From assembly GCF_014192475.1 (NCBI RefSeq), contig NZ_JACHXZ010000001.1, forward strand, positions 408,900 to 472,899: 64,000 nt of DNA. The letters are read 5' to 3'. The notes under the pieces were generated by a model. That model searched no databases. It saw only the letters and a list, made by a program, of their open reading frames with translations, and was not told the DNA's origin. The position numbers were made by a program, and so were the translations under genes. Within the stretch, counting starts at the first letter, position 1, and every line of letters starts with the position of its first letter. This DNA is from Simiduia aestuariiviva. GTDB lineage: Bacteria > Pseudomonadota > Gammaproteobacteria > Pseudomonadales > Cellvibrionaceae. This document shows, one piece after another, positions 18,293-29,800 of the stretch.

Positions 18293-18478
18293 ATGTGGGA
18301 AGAATTGGCAAAGGCGTTTTGTCTGATGTTGGTGCTCGAGGGCATCATCCCTTTTCTGAACCCGGGCCGCTGGCGTGGACTGGTGGCGACTATGGCAACG
18401 GTCAGTGATCGCCAACTGCGAATAATGGGGCTGGCCAGTATGCTGGTTGGCGCCGGACTCCTGTATTTCATTAAGTAA
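18293..18478 (+). CDS. Small membrane protein, DUF2065 (YjeT) family
   Basis: A 61-residue protein with two hydrophobic segments (LAKAFCLMLVLEGIIPFL and LRIMGLASMLVGAGLLYFI) joined by the conserved NPGRWR turn. The family often sits between hflC and hisZ or purA, exactly as here. Function is unknown. ATG 18293 is chosen; a GTG start at 18269 would add eight residues with no family support. Confidence 0.88.
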   Translation: MWEELAKAFCLMLVLEGIIPFLNPGRWRGLVATMATVSDRQLRIMGLASMLVGAGLLYFIK

Positions 18479-18498
18479 TAGATAAGGCCCCACGCGTC

Positions 18499-20992
<2,494 letters not shown>

Positions 20993-21010
20993 GCGCTAAC
21001 AGGCGACGAC

Positions 21011-21037
21011 AAAAAGCCCGGGATAACCGGGCTTTTT
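21011..21037. terminator. Intrinsic terminator after purA
   Basis: AAAAAGCCCGG and CCGGGCTTTTT form a perfect 11-bp stem with a 5-base loop starting 18 bases after the purA stop. Confidence 0.9.
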
Positions 21038-21070
21038 GGTTTTTGAACTGCAGTTATGTGCGCCCAACTC

Positions 21071-21118
21071 CAATAGCTGATGGGCCCAATAGCTGATGGG
21101 CCCAATAGCTGATGGGCC
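21071..21118. repeat. Three perfect tandem copies of a 16-bp unit
   Basis: The unit CAATAGCTGATGGGCC occurs three times head to tail, followed by a decayed fourth copy (CAGGTGCTGATGG). Each junction makes the palindrome GGGCCC. It lies between the terminators of the convergent genes purA and efp. No ORF or RNA is evident. Confidence 0.9.
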
Positions 21119-21150
21119 CAGGTGCTGATGGTGTACTGCCCCCGACGATA

Positions 21151-21192
21151 CAGGCATAAAAAAACCGGCATCAGCCGGTTTTTTTATGCCTG
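21151..21192. terminator. Long bidirectional terminator between purA and efp
   Basis: A perfect 19-bp inverted repeat (21151-21169 and 21174-21192) with a 4-base loop. The core is CCGGC/GCCGG flanked by A7 and T7, so it can terminate transcription in both directions; it is the expected terminator of efp on the minus strand. Confidence 0.9.
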
Positions 21193-21203
21193 CAAAGGGA
21201 TGA

Positions 21204-21770
21204 TCAACCCTTTGCGCGACCTTTGAACTCACCGGTGCGGGTGTCAATTTCGATGGCTTCGCCAATCTCAATAAATGCCGCAACTTGCAGTTCGTATCCG
21301 TTATCAAGCTTGGCCACTTTCATGACCTTGCCTGAGGTGTCGCCGCGAGCGGCTGGCTCGGTGTAGGCGACGGTGCGAACGATGGTAGTAGGCAGTTCAA
21401 TGGAGATGGCCTTGCCTTCGTAGAAAACGGCTTCACAGGTTTCCTGCATGCCATCAACGATGAAGTTGGCGGTCTCGCCCAGGTTCTCTTTTTCCACGTC
21501 AATCTGATTGTACTCTTCGTCCATAAAAACGTAGAGCGGATCGGCGAAGTAAGAGTAGGTGACTTCTTTGCGCTCAAGAATGATAGGCTCGAGCTTGTCG
21601 TCAGCTTTGAACACGGGCTCCTGAGAGGCGCCAGTGATCAGGTTTTTCAATTTCATTTTGCACACAGCAGCGTTGCGACCGGATTTATTGAACTCCGATT
21701 TCAGCACGACCCATGCCTGACCATCGAGGTTCATAACCTGGCCGGCGCGGAACTCTTGAGCAGTTTTCAT
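21204..21770 (-). CDS. efp: Elongation factor P, arginine type
   Basis: Relieves ribosome stalling at consecutive prolines. The 188-residue protein has the three-domain EF-P pattern. The tip loop of domain I reads [10 protein letters not shown], placing Arg32 where enteric EF-P has the lysylated Lys34. This is the subfamily activated by rhamnosylation, and the gene for that enzyme (earP) lies directly upstream on the same strand. EF-P K-type modification enzymes (EpmA/EpmB) are not present in the window. Confidence 0.97.
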   Translation of the reverse strand: MKTAQEFRAGQVMNLDGQAWVVLKSEFNKSGRNAAVCKMKLKNLITGASQEPVFKADDKLEPIILERKEVTYSYFADPLYVFMDEEYNQIDVEKENLGETANFIVDGMQETCEAVFYEGKAISIELPTTIVRTVAYTEPAARGDTSGKVMKVAKLDNGYELQVAAFIEIGEAIEIDTRTGEFKGRAKG

Positions 21771-21812
21771 AGCATATTCACCAAAAAATAAAGGCGTTAA
21801 AAACGCGCAGTA

Positions 21813-22931
21813 CTATACCTGATTGGTGCAAAAATGCACGATATTTGAGGCTAGATCCCCGTGCATTTGGAGCTTTTCGCGCCAGCTGAGCGCGTGCCTT
21901 CGCCAACTGGGCAACTGCTCCAGCAGCGTTTGCCACGGCAGGCTTTGCGTGTGTTGAGGTTGATTCCATTGCTGGTGAGCGGTGTGCAGACTCGCGGCCA
22001 AGGGGCTGGGCATATCCCGTGTATAGAGACTTAGAAAAGCGTCTAGTTTGGCGAGGTGGGCGCTCTCCTCTTGGGGGTAGATATGCCAGACAAAGGGGCG
22101 TCCCAACATTTGGGTGCGCACGAAGGAGTCTTCACCGCGCACAAAATTGAGGTCGCACAGCGCGAGCAGCTGGTCGTACTCGGGCTGTTGCAGAAATGGC
22201 AGCCCCACGAGTGTTAACCCATTGCGCTGGTAGCGGTCGCCCGCGGCTAAGTCATGGCCGAGCCAGTGCGCTACCCCCGCCCCCATTCGCCCTTGGGGTA
22301 CCGCCAGCGTGCACGGCGAGGCGTGCTCGGCAAGGGCTTGCAGTAGGTCGGGCAGTGCCGCGTTCTCGTAGGCAAACAGGCTCACGGTAAGACCCGGCGA
22401 TTCGGGCAGGCCTAATTGCTGACGCCACGCGTTTCGCGCAGCGTCGTCGGCGTGGGCCAATTCCTGTAACTGCGGCTCCCACAACAAGCCGCCGGTGCCG
22501 GCTTCAAAGCCGGGAAAGAAAAACGTTTTGCGCAGGCCATGCACTGGCGATTGGTTCAGGTGATAGTCTTTCACCCATGCCTCGGCGCTCAAATATTCGA
22601 GGTTGATCCACAGCGGCCGGTGGCGCGTCATGCGGCGAATGTAGTCTTCGGGCAGGTGGCAGCCAAAGGCTTCGATGACGACATCGGCGGGCTCACAGTG
22701 GGGCAGAGGGTCCTGCCAGTGGCGCACTTGCACGGCGTCGATGCATTGGTGGGCTCGTGTTGGATCGACGGCCTCACACAGTGCTTGAAAGCTGTGTAGA
22801 TCGTCTACCCACAAGGTGACGCTGCGTCGAAATTGGTGGGCCAGCTGGCGCGACAGTCGCCAGCAGACACCGATATCGCCAAAGTTGTCGATGACGCGGC
22901 AGAAGATGTGCCAATTTTGCGGTATGTTCAT
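21813..22931 (-). CDS. earP: EF-P arginine rhamnosyltransferase
   Basis: Transfers rhamnose from dTDP-rhamnose to Arg32 of EF-P; inverting GT-B glycosyltransferase formerly DUF2331. The N-terminus NWHIFCRVIDNFGDIGVCWR, with the catalytic-region Asp residues, and the C-terminal FVRGEDSFVRTQMLGRPFVWHIYPQ block, which holds the nucleotide-sugar site, are diagnostic. Length 372 is normal. It is 42 bases upstream of efp on the same strand, so enzyme and target are likely co-expressed. Confidence 0.97.
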   Translation of the reverse strand: MNIPQNWHIFCRVIDNFGDIGVCWRLSRQLAHQFRRSVTLWVDDLHSFQALCEAVDPTRAHQCIDAVQVRHWQDPLPHCEPADVVIEAFGCHLPEDYIRRMTRHRPLWINLEYLSAEAWVKDYHLNQSPVHGLRKTFFFPGFEAGTGGLLWEPQLQELAHADDAARNAWRQQLGLPESPGLTVSLFAYENAALPDLLQALAEHASPCTLAVPQGRMGAGVAHWLGHDLAAGDRYQRNGLTLVGLPFLQQPEYDQLLALCDLNFVRGEDSFVRTQMLGRPFVWHIYPQEESAHLAKLDAFLSLYTRDMPSPLAASLHTAHQQWNQPQHTQSLPWQTLLEQLPSWRRHALSWREKLQMHGDLASNIVHFCTNQV

Positions 22932-23049
22932 GGAGCTCCCTTCGGTGGAGGGGCATTATATCTGAGTTGGTTGCGGTGCACCGTTTGCGCGCGAATCACT
23001 GTATATTTTTTGGAATGTTTTTTTGGAATGTCTTTTGGGAGTTGAAGTG

Positions 23050-23523
23050 ATGGGATTTAACAAGGTGGGTGTCATTGCCATAAGTGCTTGGCTATTGATT
23101 GCATGCGGTGCAGTGCAACAAGATATGCCCGAGACTGCAGCGGCGCCAACCGACTTGGCGCAGGTCGCTCACCACCGGTGGGTGCTCAAGCAAATCAATG
23201 GTGACGCGGTGCGCGGCAACGCACTGGGCGCTTATGGCAAGGGGCTGGTGCCCGAGTTGGATTTTGGTGAGCAGCCCCATATCGCCGGTTTTGCGGGGTG
23301 TAATCGCTACAAGGGGCAGGCGGTGTTAATGGTCGACGGTCGCTTTAAGGTCGACCAGTTGGCCACCACCATGATGATGTGCCCAGATGCTGCCATGGCA
23401 CTTGAGCGGCGCTACACCAGCCTCTTGGAAAACTGGAGCCAATTACAGTTAAATGGGGCGCAACTGACGCTGACACAGGGCGGTGATGTGTGGGAATTTG
23501 CACTAGCGGATTGGGTGCAGTAG
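23050..23523 (+). CDS. META-domain lipoprotein (HslJ-like)
   Basis: Signal peptide with lipobox LIAC (Cys near residue 18) followed by a META domain: HHRWVLKQINGD, FAGCNRYKGQ and LATTMMMCPDAAMALE are typical of HslJ-like proteins. Probably an outer-membrane lipoprotein facing the periplasm; E. coli HslJ is linked to heat and novobiocin response, but function here is not known. ATG 23050 is preceded by GGGAGTTGAAG. Its last 21 bases overlap the convergent VanZ-like gene. Confidence 0.85.
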   Translation: MGFNKVGVIAISAWLLIACGAVQQDMPETAAAPTDLAQVAHHRWVLKQINGDAVRGNALGAYGKGLVPELDFGEQPHIAGFAGCNRYKGQAVLMVDGRFKVDQLATTMMMCPDAAMALERRYTSLLENWSQLQLNGAQLTLTQGGDVWEFALADWVQ

Positions 23524-23883
23524 TTGCTCAATTTTGCGATCTAGATGTGCAACGGCAAATTGATAGAGTGCCAGCCCCGTCGCGATGCCCGCGCCGTTGG
23601 CGAGCAAGTCGCGCACATCAAAACTGCGCTCTGGGACAAAGTATTGGCCGACCTCTATGGCCAGCGAATAGCTGAACAGCGCTAGAAATCGTAGCCAAGG
23701 TGCGCTGTTGGGCCGCGCCAGGCTGACGGAGATTCCGGCGGCCACATAGCCACAAAAATGCAGTGCGAGATCATTGGCGCTGGCAAACCCCGCGCCGGGG
23801 TTGGGTGCGAGTCCCAGCAGCGTGAACAAGCCGATTAGCAGCCAAAACTGTAGGTTTTTGAGTATTCGGTAAGCCCTGAGCAT
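23503..23883 (-). CDS. VanZ-like membrane protein
   Basis: A 126-residue protein with about four hydrophobic segments and the VanZ-family pattern: N-terminal helix, NDLALHFCGYVAAG, and the charged motif EVGQYFVPERSFDVRDLLANGAG. Family members are of unknown function; one confers low-level teicoplanin resistance in enterococci, but this does not predict the role here. ATG 23883 is preferred over TTG 23892. Confidence 0.82.
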   Translation of the reverse strand: MLRAYRILKNLQFWLLIGLFTLLGLAPNPGAGFASANDLALHFCGYVAAGISVSLARPNSAPWLRFLALFSYSLAIEVGQYFVPERSFDVRDLLANGAGIATGLALYQFAVAHLDRKIEQLLHPIR

Positions 23884-23956
23884 GGGTGCCAATGTTTCCT
23901 TGCATTAAAACAACACGTGCTTGGTGCGCCGATGTCGAGCCGCTTTTGCCGAGCGG

Positions 23957-24586
23957 CTAGAGTGGGTTGGCAAGTTCTAGATTGCGTCTGAACCACCCGG
24001 CGATGGAGTAGCGATCGACCTTGGCCGGCAACACCTCGTGCGGAAAATCTTCACTCCAAAACAGCAGCAGATCACCGCCTTTCGGGGCAATTTGCGCGAG
24101 TTGGGTGGTGTCGGCGTCGTTATAGAGTAGCAGTTCGCCACCGTCGCCTGGCTGCCATTGCGGGTTGAGGTAACACACGCTGGTAAGGATGCGCGCGCCT
24201 CTGCCGCGCAGCGCGTCGCGATGCTTGCGGTAAAAGGCGCCCTCGGGGTAGTGGGCGAAGTGCGATTCATATTCGAACAAGCCCGCGAAAAAAATTTCGT
24301 TCACCCGCAGCCGGATAGCTTCCATCTGCTGGAAATATTCGCGCTGAGGTTCGCTGTCGCCCTTCATCCAGATGGTGTGATCGCGTCGAATTTTGGTCTG
24401 CCTTTGGCCCTCTAGTCCAACGCCCGCTTGCTGCCAGTCGGCACTTTGCATTGCCTCCCAGCGCAATCCCGCCACCAACTCTGCCGATAAAAATCCGGGC
24501 AGCAGCGCCCAACCATGCTCGGAGAGCAGGTTGATATAGTCGCTGTCTCGGCCCCCTGGGCCGGTGGTGTTTAGGGCTGTGCTCAT
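23957..24586 (-). CDS. 2-oxoglutarate/Fe(II)-dependent oxygenase
   Basis: Prolyl 4-hydroxylase-like double-stranded beta-helix protein. The iron triad is visible as HRD (near residues 122-124) and the distal His of FPHEVLP (near 182), and the 2OG-binding Arg as DRYSIAGWFRR. The segment YHPE-like 'AHYPEGAFYRKHRD' and CYLNPQW...GGEL are typical of SM-20/P4H proteins that hydroxylate ribosomal or other proteins. The substrate is unknown. ATG 24586 is chosen; a GTG at 24598 is possible. Confidence 0.86.
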   Translation of the reverse strand: MSTALNTTGPGGRDSDYINLLSEHGWALLPGFLSAELVAGLRWEAMQSADWQQAGVGLEGQRQTKIRRDHTIWMKGDSEPQREYFQQMEAIRLRVNEIFFAGLFEYESHFAHYPEGAFYRKHRDALRGRGARILTSVCYLNPQWQPGDGGELLLYNDADTTQLAQIAPKGGDLLLFWSEDFPHEVLPAKVDRYSIAGWFRRNLELANPL

Positions 24587-24699
24587 ATTCGTTGTCACGA
24601 GGTATCAGGTCACGAGGTCAATGATATCGAGGTAGATGGCCTCGAGGTCGGCGCGCGATTGTAGGGCTGAACTGGCGAGGGGTACAGCATTTTATCGGT

Positions 24700-24785
24700 A
24701 AAAAAAGTCGCCTAGCGCGGGTCAGGATACCACCAGGTGTGGCAGGTGAAGACTTTCCGCCGAAAAACTCCACCAGCTAGGCGAC
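24700..24785 (-). ncRNA. Candidate structured RNA or branched terminator
   Basis: In the 394-base gap 24587-24980 there is no supportable gene. On the minus strand GTCGCCTAGC and GCTAGGCGAC (24785-24776 and 24716-24707) close a 79-base domain and are followed immediately by T7, the layout of an intrinsic terminator with a branched loop; smaller pairings such as CACC/GGTG occur inside. It lies about 200 bases downstream of the DUF2179 gene. It may be a terminator for that operon or the 3' part of a small RNA; no strong promoter was found. Confidence 0.4.
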
Positions 24786-24980
24786 TCAAACCCTCTGTTG
24801 AACATTGTCGTTGGTGAGGGTGGATAGAAAGCGGGGGAATGGTACGCCTTGCGATCGACTTTGCGCACCGAAAAACCATCTGTGTGGTGCATTGCCGGTG
24901 GGAAATTTGAACCGGATCATAAATTGTTGCCTCTAGGGCGTCGGCAGGCGCTGAACTTGGCACGCCTGTGTCGGTGCGTA

Positions 24981-25574
24981 TTATTTACGCTTACCGATGA
25001 CCCGCCAGCCCGCATTGAAGATTGGCTTGTCGGTGCTGAGCATCTGTTCCACTTGAAATTGTTTTTTGATGTCGGATGTTGTGTAGAACGCTTTTGGATC
25101 GAGTTCGGCAATGAGTTTACACAGCGCCGGTACGCGTTTCCGGCTCTCGGAAATCAATAGTATTTCCACGTTTTTTTCGTCGTCGAAACGCGCGGCCAAT
25201 TCAATCACCGAATAGTTGTGCGCGCGCAGTGCGCGCGCCAAGCAGGTCTCTGGATTGTCGGTGACCACGCGCACCAGCTCGCGCCCCATGGCCAATTTGG
25301 CCTCGAGCGTAATGCCCACGTAGTTGCCGGCGGCAAAGCCCGCGGCGTAGGCTACGGCGAGATACCATTGATCGAGATGGGTGATAACTTGGCTGGCTGC
25401 AAGAATCCACAGCAGCACTTCAAAAAAGCCCACCAATGCTGACAGCGCTCGATAGCCGCGAAACACCATCAAGGTGCGCAGTGTGCCTAAGCTGACGTCG
25501 GTGAGTCGCGCACAAAAAATGGCGGCGCACAAAAGCACTGGGTGCAAGTGTAAAAAGGCCAGCAAGTCCGCCAT
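24981..25574 (-). CDS. DUF2179 / UPF0316 membrane protein
   Basis: Three hydrophobic segments in the first 100 residues (ARLTDVSLGTLRT in the first loop is typical) followed by a soluble DUF2179 domain with the pattern TLEAKLAMGRELVRVVTDNPE and FYTTSDIKK. Function unknown; the soluble domain is thought to bind a ligand in related YitT-type proteins. ATG 25574 overlaps the trpC stop by one base, so it is translationally coupled to the trp operon. Confidence 0.88.
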   Translation of the reverse strand: MADLLAFLHLHPVLLCAAIFCARLTDVSLGTLRTLMVFRGYRALSALVGFFEVLLWILAASQVITHLDQWYLAVAYAAGFAAGNYVGITLEAKLAMGRELVRVVTDNPETCLARALRAHNYSVIELAARFDDEKNVEILLISESRKRVPALCKLIAELDPKAFYTTSDIKKQFQVEQMLSTDKPIFNAGWRVIGKRK

Positions 25575-26371
25575 CAATTAAACATTTCCATCAAACGGCG
25601 CCCGGGCTCTTCGTCGCGCATGAACGCTTCGCCCACTAAAAAGGTATTGACGTTGTGGCCGCGCATTATTTTAACGTCGTCGATGCTGTGTATGCCCGAT
25701 TCGCTGACCACAATGCGTTCACTGTCAATGTGCGGCAGCAAGGTAAAGGTTGTGTCCAGACTGGTTTCAAAGGTGTGCAGGTTGCGATTGTTGATGCCAA
25801 TTAATTTGTTGGGTAGGTCTAGCGCTAGATCCAATTCAGCGCGATCGTGAACTTCCACTAAAACATCCATGCCCAGCTCGAGCGCAATGTTATTTAGGCT
25901 CACTAATTGCTGTTTATCCAGTGCCGCCACTATCAACAAAATACAATCGGCACCTATGGCCCGCGCCTCCACCAGCTGGTAGTCGTCGATGATGAAATCT
26001 TTGCGAATGACGGGCAGGGTGCTGGCCGTGCGGGCTTGTTTTAAATAGGTTTCCGAGCCTTGGAAAAAATCGGCATCGGTTAAGACCGACAGGCAAGCCG
26101 CTCCGCCTTTTTCGTAGCTTTTAGCAATTTCCGTGGGGTCGAAGTGCTCGCGAATCACGCCTTTTGAAGGCGATGCTTTTTTCACTTCGGCAATAACGGC
26201 TGCCTGCTGTTGGGCGAGTTTGCGCTCGATGGATGCTACGAATCCACGCACGGGCGTCTGCACTTTTATTTCATTGAGCAGATGCTGGATGCTGGCCGTG
26301 CGGCTGCGCTCGGCGATTTCTTCTTTTTTGCGCTCCAAAATATTGCGCAATACGGTGGGTGTCGAAGACAT
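25574..26371 (-). CDS. trpC: Indole-3-glycerol-phosphate synthase
   Basis: Closes the pyrrole ring in tryptophan synthesis. TIM-barrel motifs present: [54 protein letters not shown] and VSESGI. It is a monofunctional enzyme (265 residues), not fused to TrpF as in E. coli. Third of the trpGDC series, 24 bases after trpD. Confidence 0.97.
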   Translation of the reverse strand: MSSTPTVLRNILERKKEEIAERSRTASIQHLLNEIKVQTPVRGFVASIERKLAQQQAAVIAEVKKASPSKGVIREHFDPTEIAKSYEKGGAACLSVLTDADFFQGSETYLKQARTASTLPVIRKDFIIDDYQLVEARAIGADCILLIVAALDKQQLVSLNNIALELGMDVLVEVHDRAELDLALDLPNKLIGINNRNLHTFETSLDTTFTLLPHIDSERIVVSESGIHSIDDVKIMRGHNVNTFLVGEAFMRDEEPGRRLMEMFN

Positions 26372-26395
26372 AACTAAACCTTTTTAGCTGGCCGC

Positions 26396-27433
26396 TTACA
26401 GAGTGCGAAGGCACTCAGTGAAGGCGGCGAGTTCTTGAATTTTTTCGCGGGCGAGTCCCGAGCCTATGGCGTCTTGTGCCATGGCAACGCCCTGCGCGAG
26501 CGAATCGGCCACACCACTGACATAAATGGCGGCGCCAGCGTTAAGGGCAATGATATCGGATGCCTTTTGGGCCGCGTCGGAATTCCGTTTGCCAAGCGCA
26601 TTGCGAATAAGCGCTAGCGACTCTTCGGCGCTGCCAACACTCAGGCCTTCGAGGGATTGCGCCGCAATATCAAAATCGCTTGGGTGAATGGTGTATTCAT
26701 TGACGGTGCCTGCTGACAATTCCGCCACATGGGTGGCACCGGCCAACGAAATTTCATCGAGGCCATCCTCGGCGTGGACCACCATCACATGTTCGGAGCC
26801 CAGGCGACCCAGCACCTCCGCAAGGGTGCGGCATAGATCGCGGTGGAAAACGCCGATCACTTGGCGGCGCACCAAAGCGGGATTGGTCATGGGCCCAAGT
26901 AAATTAAAAATTGTGCGCATGCCCAAGTCGCGTCGCGGGCCAATGGCGTGTTTCATGGCGCTGTGATGGGCCGGCGCAAACATAAAGCCTACACCTAACG
27001 CATCGATGCACTTTTTTACCTGTTCTGGGGTCAATTCCAGATGTACTCCAGCGGCCTCGAGCACATCGGCACTGCCGGTAGATGAAGACACCGAGCGATT
27101 GCCGTGTTTGGCAACGCGCACGCCGCAGGCTGCTGCTACGAAGGCACTGGCGGTAGAAACATTAAATAAGTTGGCGCCATCGCCACCGGTGCCGCAGGTG
27201 TCCACTAGGTGCGTCTGGTCGATGTCGACGCGCGCGGCCAGTTCGCGCATGACACTGGCGGCGCCGGTAATTTCCTCAACCGTTACGCCTTTCATTCGCA
27301 ACCCCATAAGCAGTGCGCCGATTTGCGCAGGGCTGGCGGCGCCAGTCATCACCGTGCGCATGACTTCGGTCATTTGGGGCTGGCTGAGTGACTGGCCATT
27401 GGCGATGTGTTGCAGCGCAGTTTTTATATCCAC
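26396..27433 (-). CDS. trpD: Anthranilate phosphoribosyltransferase
   Basis: Transfers phosphoribosyl from PRPP to anthranilate. Motifs [16 protein letters not shown] (PRPP binding), [19 protein letters not shown] and [19 protein letters not shown] are intact. Start is GTG 27433, 3 bases after the trpG stop, with a strong AGGAGG site inside the trpG end. Length 345 is normal; TrpG is a separate protein here. Confidence 0.97.
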   Translation of the reverse strand: MDIKTALQHIANGQSLSQPQMTEVMRTVMTGAASPAQIGALLMGLRMKGVTVEEITGAASVMRELAARVDIDQTHLVDTCGTGGDGANLFNVSTASAFVAAACGVRVAKHGNRSVSSSTGSADVLEAAGVHLELTPEQVKKCIDALGVGFMFAPAHHSAMKHAIGPRRDLGMRTIFNLLGPMTNPALVRRQVIGVFHRDLCRTLAEVLGRLGSEHVMVVHAEDGLDEISLAGATHVAELSAGTVNEYTIHPSDFDIAAQSLEGLSVGSAEESLALIRNALGKRNSDAAQKASDIIALNAGAAIYVSGVADSLAQGVAMAQDAIGSGLAREKIQELAAFTECLRTL

Positions 27434-27436
27434 GGC

Positions 27437-28024
27437 TCAACCTCCTTGTGATTGCAAAAAGTTATCGAGCAGTTCATGGCCCTGTTCCGACAAGATGGAT
27501 TCGGGGTGAAATTGCACGCCCTCCACATTGAGCGTTTTATGGCGCACGCCCATGATTTCATCGAGGCTGCCATCGTCGTGTTGTGTCCATGCAGTTATTT
27601 CAAGACACTCGGGCAGGCTGCCTTTGTCGATCACCAATGAATGGTAGCGAGTGCACACCAGCGGGTTTTTTAAGCCCCGGAAGACACCGCTATTGTTGTG
27701 ATAAATGGGGGATGTTTTGCCGTGCATCACTTGGCGTGCGCGCACGACCTTGCCACCGAAAACGTGGCCGATGGATTGGTGGCCTAGGCAGATCCCGAGT
27801 ATGGGTAACTTGCCGGCATAGGTGCGAATAGTCTCCACCGAAATGCCGGCCTCGTTGGGTGTGCAGGGGCCGGGTGAAATGACAATGCGCTCGGGCGCGA
27901 GTTCGGCGATATCGGCCACGGCAATTTCATCGTTGCGCAACACCTTTACGTCGGCCTTTAACTCGGCGAGGTATTGCACCACGTTGTAGGTAAAGGAGTC
28001 GTAGTTGTCGATCATTAACAGCAT
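27437..28024 (-). CDS. trpG: Anthranilate synthase component II (glutamine amidotransferase)
   Basis: Supplies ammonia from glutamine to TrpE and probably also to PabB, as in organisms with one shared subunit. Class I amidotransferase triad: nucleophile in [11 protein letters not shown], and the His/Glu pair in VQFHPES. N-terminus [13 protein letters not shown] is diagnostic. Thirteen bases after trpE, coupled to trpD. Confidence 0.96.
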   Translation of the reverse strand: MLLMIDNYDSFTYNVVQYLAELKADVKVLRNDEIAVADIAELAPERIVISPGPCTPNEAGISVETIRTYAGKLPILGICLGHQSIGHVFGGKVVRARQVMHGKTSPIYHNNSGVFRGLKNPLVCTRYHSLVIDKGSLPECLEITAWTQHDDGSLDEIMGVRHKTLNVEGVQFHPESILSEQGHELLDNFLQSQGG

Positions 28025-28037
28025 ATTTTTAGCTCCC

Positions 28038-29504
28038 TCACAGAACCATATCGACGGCGCGGAACATGGCGCGCGCCTTGTTCATGGTTTCTTTCCATTC
28101 GAGCGATGGCACTGAGTCGGCCACCACACCGGCGCCGGCTTGTATGTACAGAGTGCCGTTTTTGATGACGGCCGTGCGAATGGCGATGGCGGTGTCCATG
28201 GCGCCGTTCCACGCGAGGTAGCCAATGGCACCGCCGTAGATGCCGCGCTTTTCATTTTCTAACTCGTCGATGATTTCCATGGCGCGAATTTTGGGCGCGC
28301 CCGACAGGGTGCCGGCGGGCAGTGCTGCGCGCAGTACATCCATGGCCGTCAGATTTGGTTTGACGCGACCGGTGACGTTGCTGGTGATATGCATCACGTG
28401 GCTGTAACGTTCCACCACCATTTTATCGGTGAGTGTGACGGTGCCGGTTTCGCTCACTCGGCCGACATCGTTGCGACCTAAATCGATGAGCATCAAGTGC
28501 TCGGCAATTTCTTTTGGATCGTTAATCAGATCTTGTTCCAGCGCCCGGTCTTCGGCATCGGTGTGCCCGCGGCGGCGGGTGCCAGCGATGGGCCGCACGG
28601 TGACTTCGCCGTGCTCAAAGCGCGCGAGAATTTCTGGGCTAGAGCCCACCACTTGATGATCGCCTAAATCGAGAAAGTACATGTATGGCGATGGATTTAA
28701 ACAGCGCAGGGCGCGATAGAGATTGAGTGGCTCGGCGTCAAAAGGAATGGACAAGCGCTGCGACACAACCACCTGCATGGTGTCGCCGGCGAGTACGTAA
28801 TTTTTGATTTTCTCCACGGCGTCGTGGAAGTTTTGCTCACCAAAACTGGAGCTGAATTCGGCCTCGCGCGCGGCTTCGCCCTGTAGCCGCATGGGCGCGG
28901 TGGCTGGCGCCGCTTCGGCAAGTTTTTGTTCCAGTTGATCGAGCCGGGCCTGTGCGCGTTGATAGGCATCGGGCTCTGCGCCATCGGCGTGCACGATCAA
29001 TATTAATTTGCCCGCGAGATTGTCGAACACCAACAACTCATCGGACACCATCAAGAGAATGTCGGGTGTGCCGATGACGTCTTTCGGCAGGCTGGCTTTT
29101 AAGCGCGGCTCCACATAGCGCACGCAGTCGTAGCCGAAATAGCCGACTAGCCCCCCATTAAAGCGCGGCAGTCCATCGAGTTCAGGCGCTTTAAAGCGGC
29201 GTTTAAATTCGTCTACAAATGCCAGGGGGTCGGCCGATTGGTGCTGTTCGACCACACGGCCATCAATTTCTACCTGGATCTGTTCGCCCTGCACACGCAA
29301 GAGCTGGCGTGCGGGCAGGCCGATGATGGAATAGCGCCCCCATTTTTCGCCGCCCTGAACGGATTCCAGCAAATAGGAGTAGGGGCCTTTGGCGAATTTC
29401 AGGTAGCTCGACAGGGGCGTGTCTAAATCTGCCAGCAATTCACGGGTTAGGGGGATGCGGTTAAAGCCTTGCAGGCAGAGTTGTGCGAAGAGTTCCGGAG
29501 TCAT
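28038..29504 (-). CDS. trpE: Anthranilate synthase component I
   Basis: Converts chorismate to anthranilate with ammonia from TrpG; feedback target of tryptophan. The chorismate-binding domain carries FYLDLGDH-like '[18 protein letters not shown]', [22 protein letters not shown] and [22 protein letters not shown] 29504 gives 488 residues starting MTPELFAQL; upstream in-frame extension overlaps a hairpin and is not conserved in style. The leader has no Trp-rich peptide, so classical attenuation is not evident. Confidence 0.97.
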   Translation of the reverse strand: MTPELFAQLCLQGFNRIPLTRELLADLDTPLSSYLKFAKGPYSYLLESVQGGEKWGRYSIIGLPARQLLRVQGEQIQVEIDGRVVEQHQSADPLAFVDEFKRRFKAPELDGLPRFNGGLVGYFGYDCVRYVEPRLKASLPKDVIGTPDILLMVSDELLVFDNLAGKLILIVHADGAEPDAYQRAQARLDQLEQKLAEAAPATAPMRLQGEAAREAEFSSSFGEQNFHDAVEKIKNYVLAGDTMQVVVSQRLSIPFDAEPLNLYRALRCLNPSPYMYFLDLGDHQVVGSSPEILARFEHGEVTVRPIAGTRRRGHTDAEDRALEQDLINDPKEIAEHLMLIDLGRNDVGRVSETGTVTLTDKMVVERYSHVMHITSNVTGRVKPNLTAMDVLRAALPAGTLSGAPKIRAMEIIDELENEKRGIYGGAIGYLAWNGAMDTAIAIRTAVIKNGTLYIQAGAGVVADSVPSLEWKETMNKARAMFRAVDMVL

Positions 29505-29533
29505 TGGTAATCCTAACGAGCAATCAATGGCGC

Positions 29534-29553
29534 AGGTGTGCACGGGCACACCT
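29534..29553. promoter_or_regulatory. Hairpin in the trpE leader
   Basis: AGGTGTGC and GCACACCT form an 8-bp stem with a 4-base loop about 30 bases before the trpE start on the minus strand. No T run follows, so it could affect translation or be an operator. No Trp codon cluster is nearby. The rest of 29505-29800 must hold the divergent promoters of trpE and the symporter gene. Confidence 0.45.
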
Positions 29554-29800
29554 CAGTGAACTGAAGTGGGGATCAGCGACGCCATCGCAGGCTGCACGCC
29601 CGGCGGGAATGTTCCAATAACTTGTCCAACGGCACTGGGTGCTCCGGATTCGAGTTTGGTGATTTTGTGGGGCGCTAGTGTACTGAAAAGCAATGTCCTT
29701 GCCTACCATCGCCGGTTTTGTGACCGGTTGGCCATACCAATGTAGCGGGCTTTGGCTGATAATTGGCACCCTTTGTCTAACCGGCCGGGATGTTAGGGCT

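Noticed and set aside
21071-21118. Possible CRISPR array
   Set aside because: The repeats are directly adjacent with no spacers and there are no cas genes.
24712-24963. 83-residue minus-strand ORF in the 24.6-25.0 kb gap
   Set aside because: It overlaps the structured element, has no ribosome site and no recognisable domain.
29505-29800. Trp attenuator leader peptide before trpE
   Set aside because: No short ORF with clustered Trp codons and no terminator/antiterminator pair was found.
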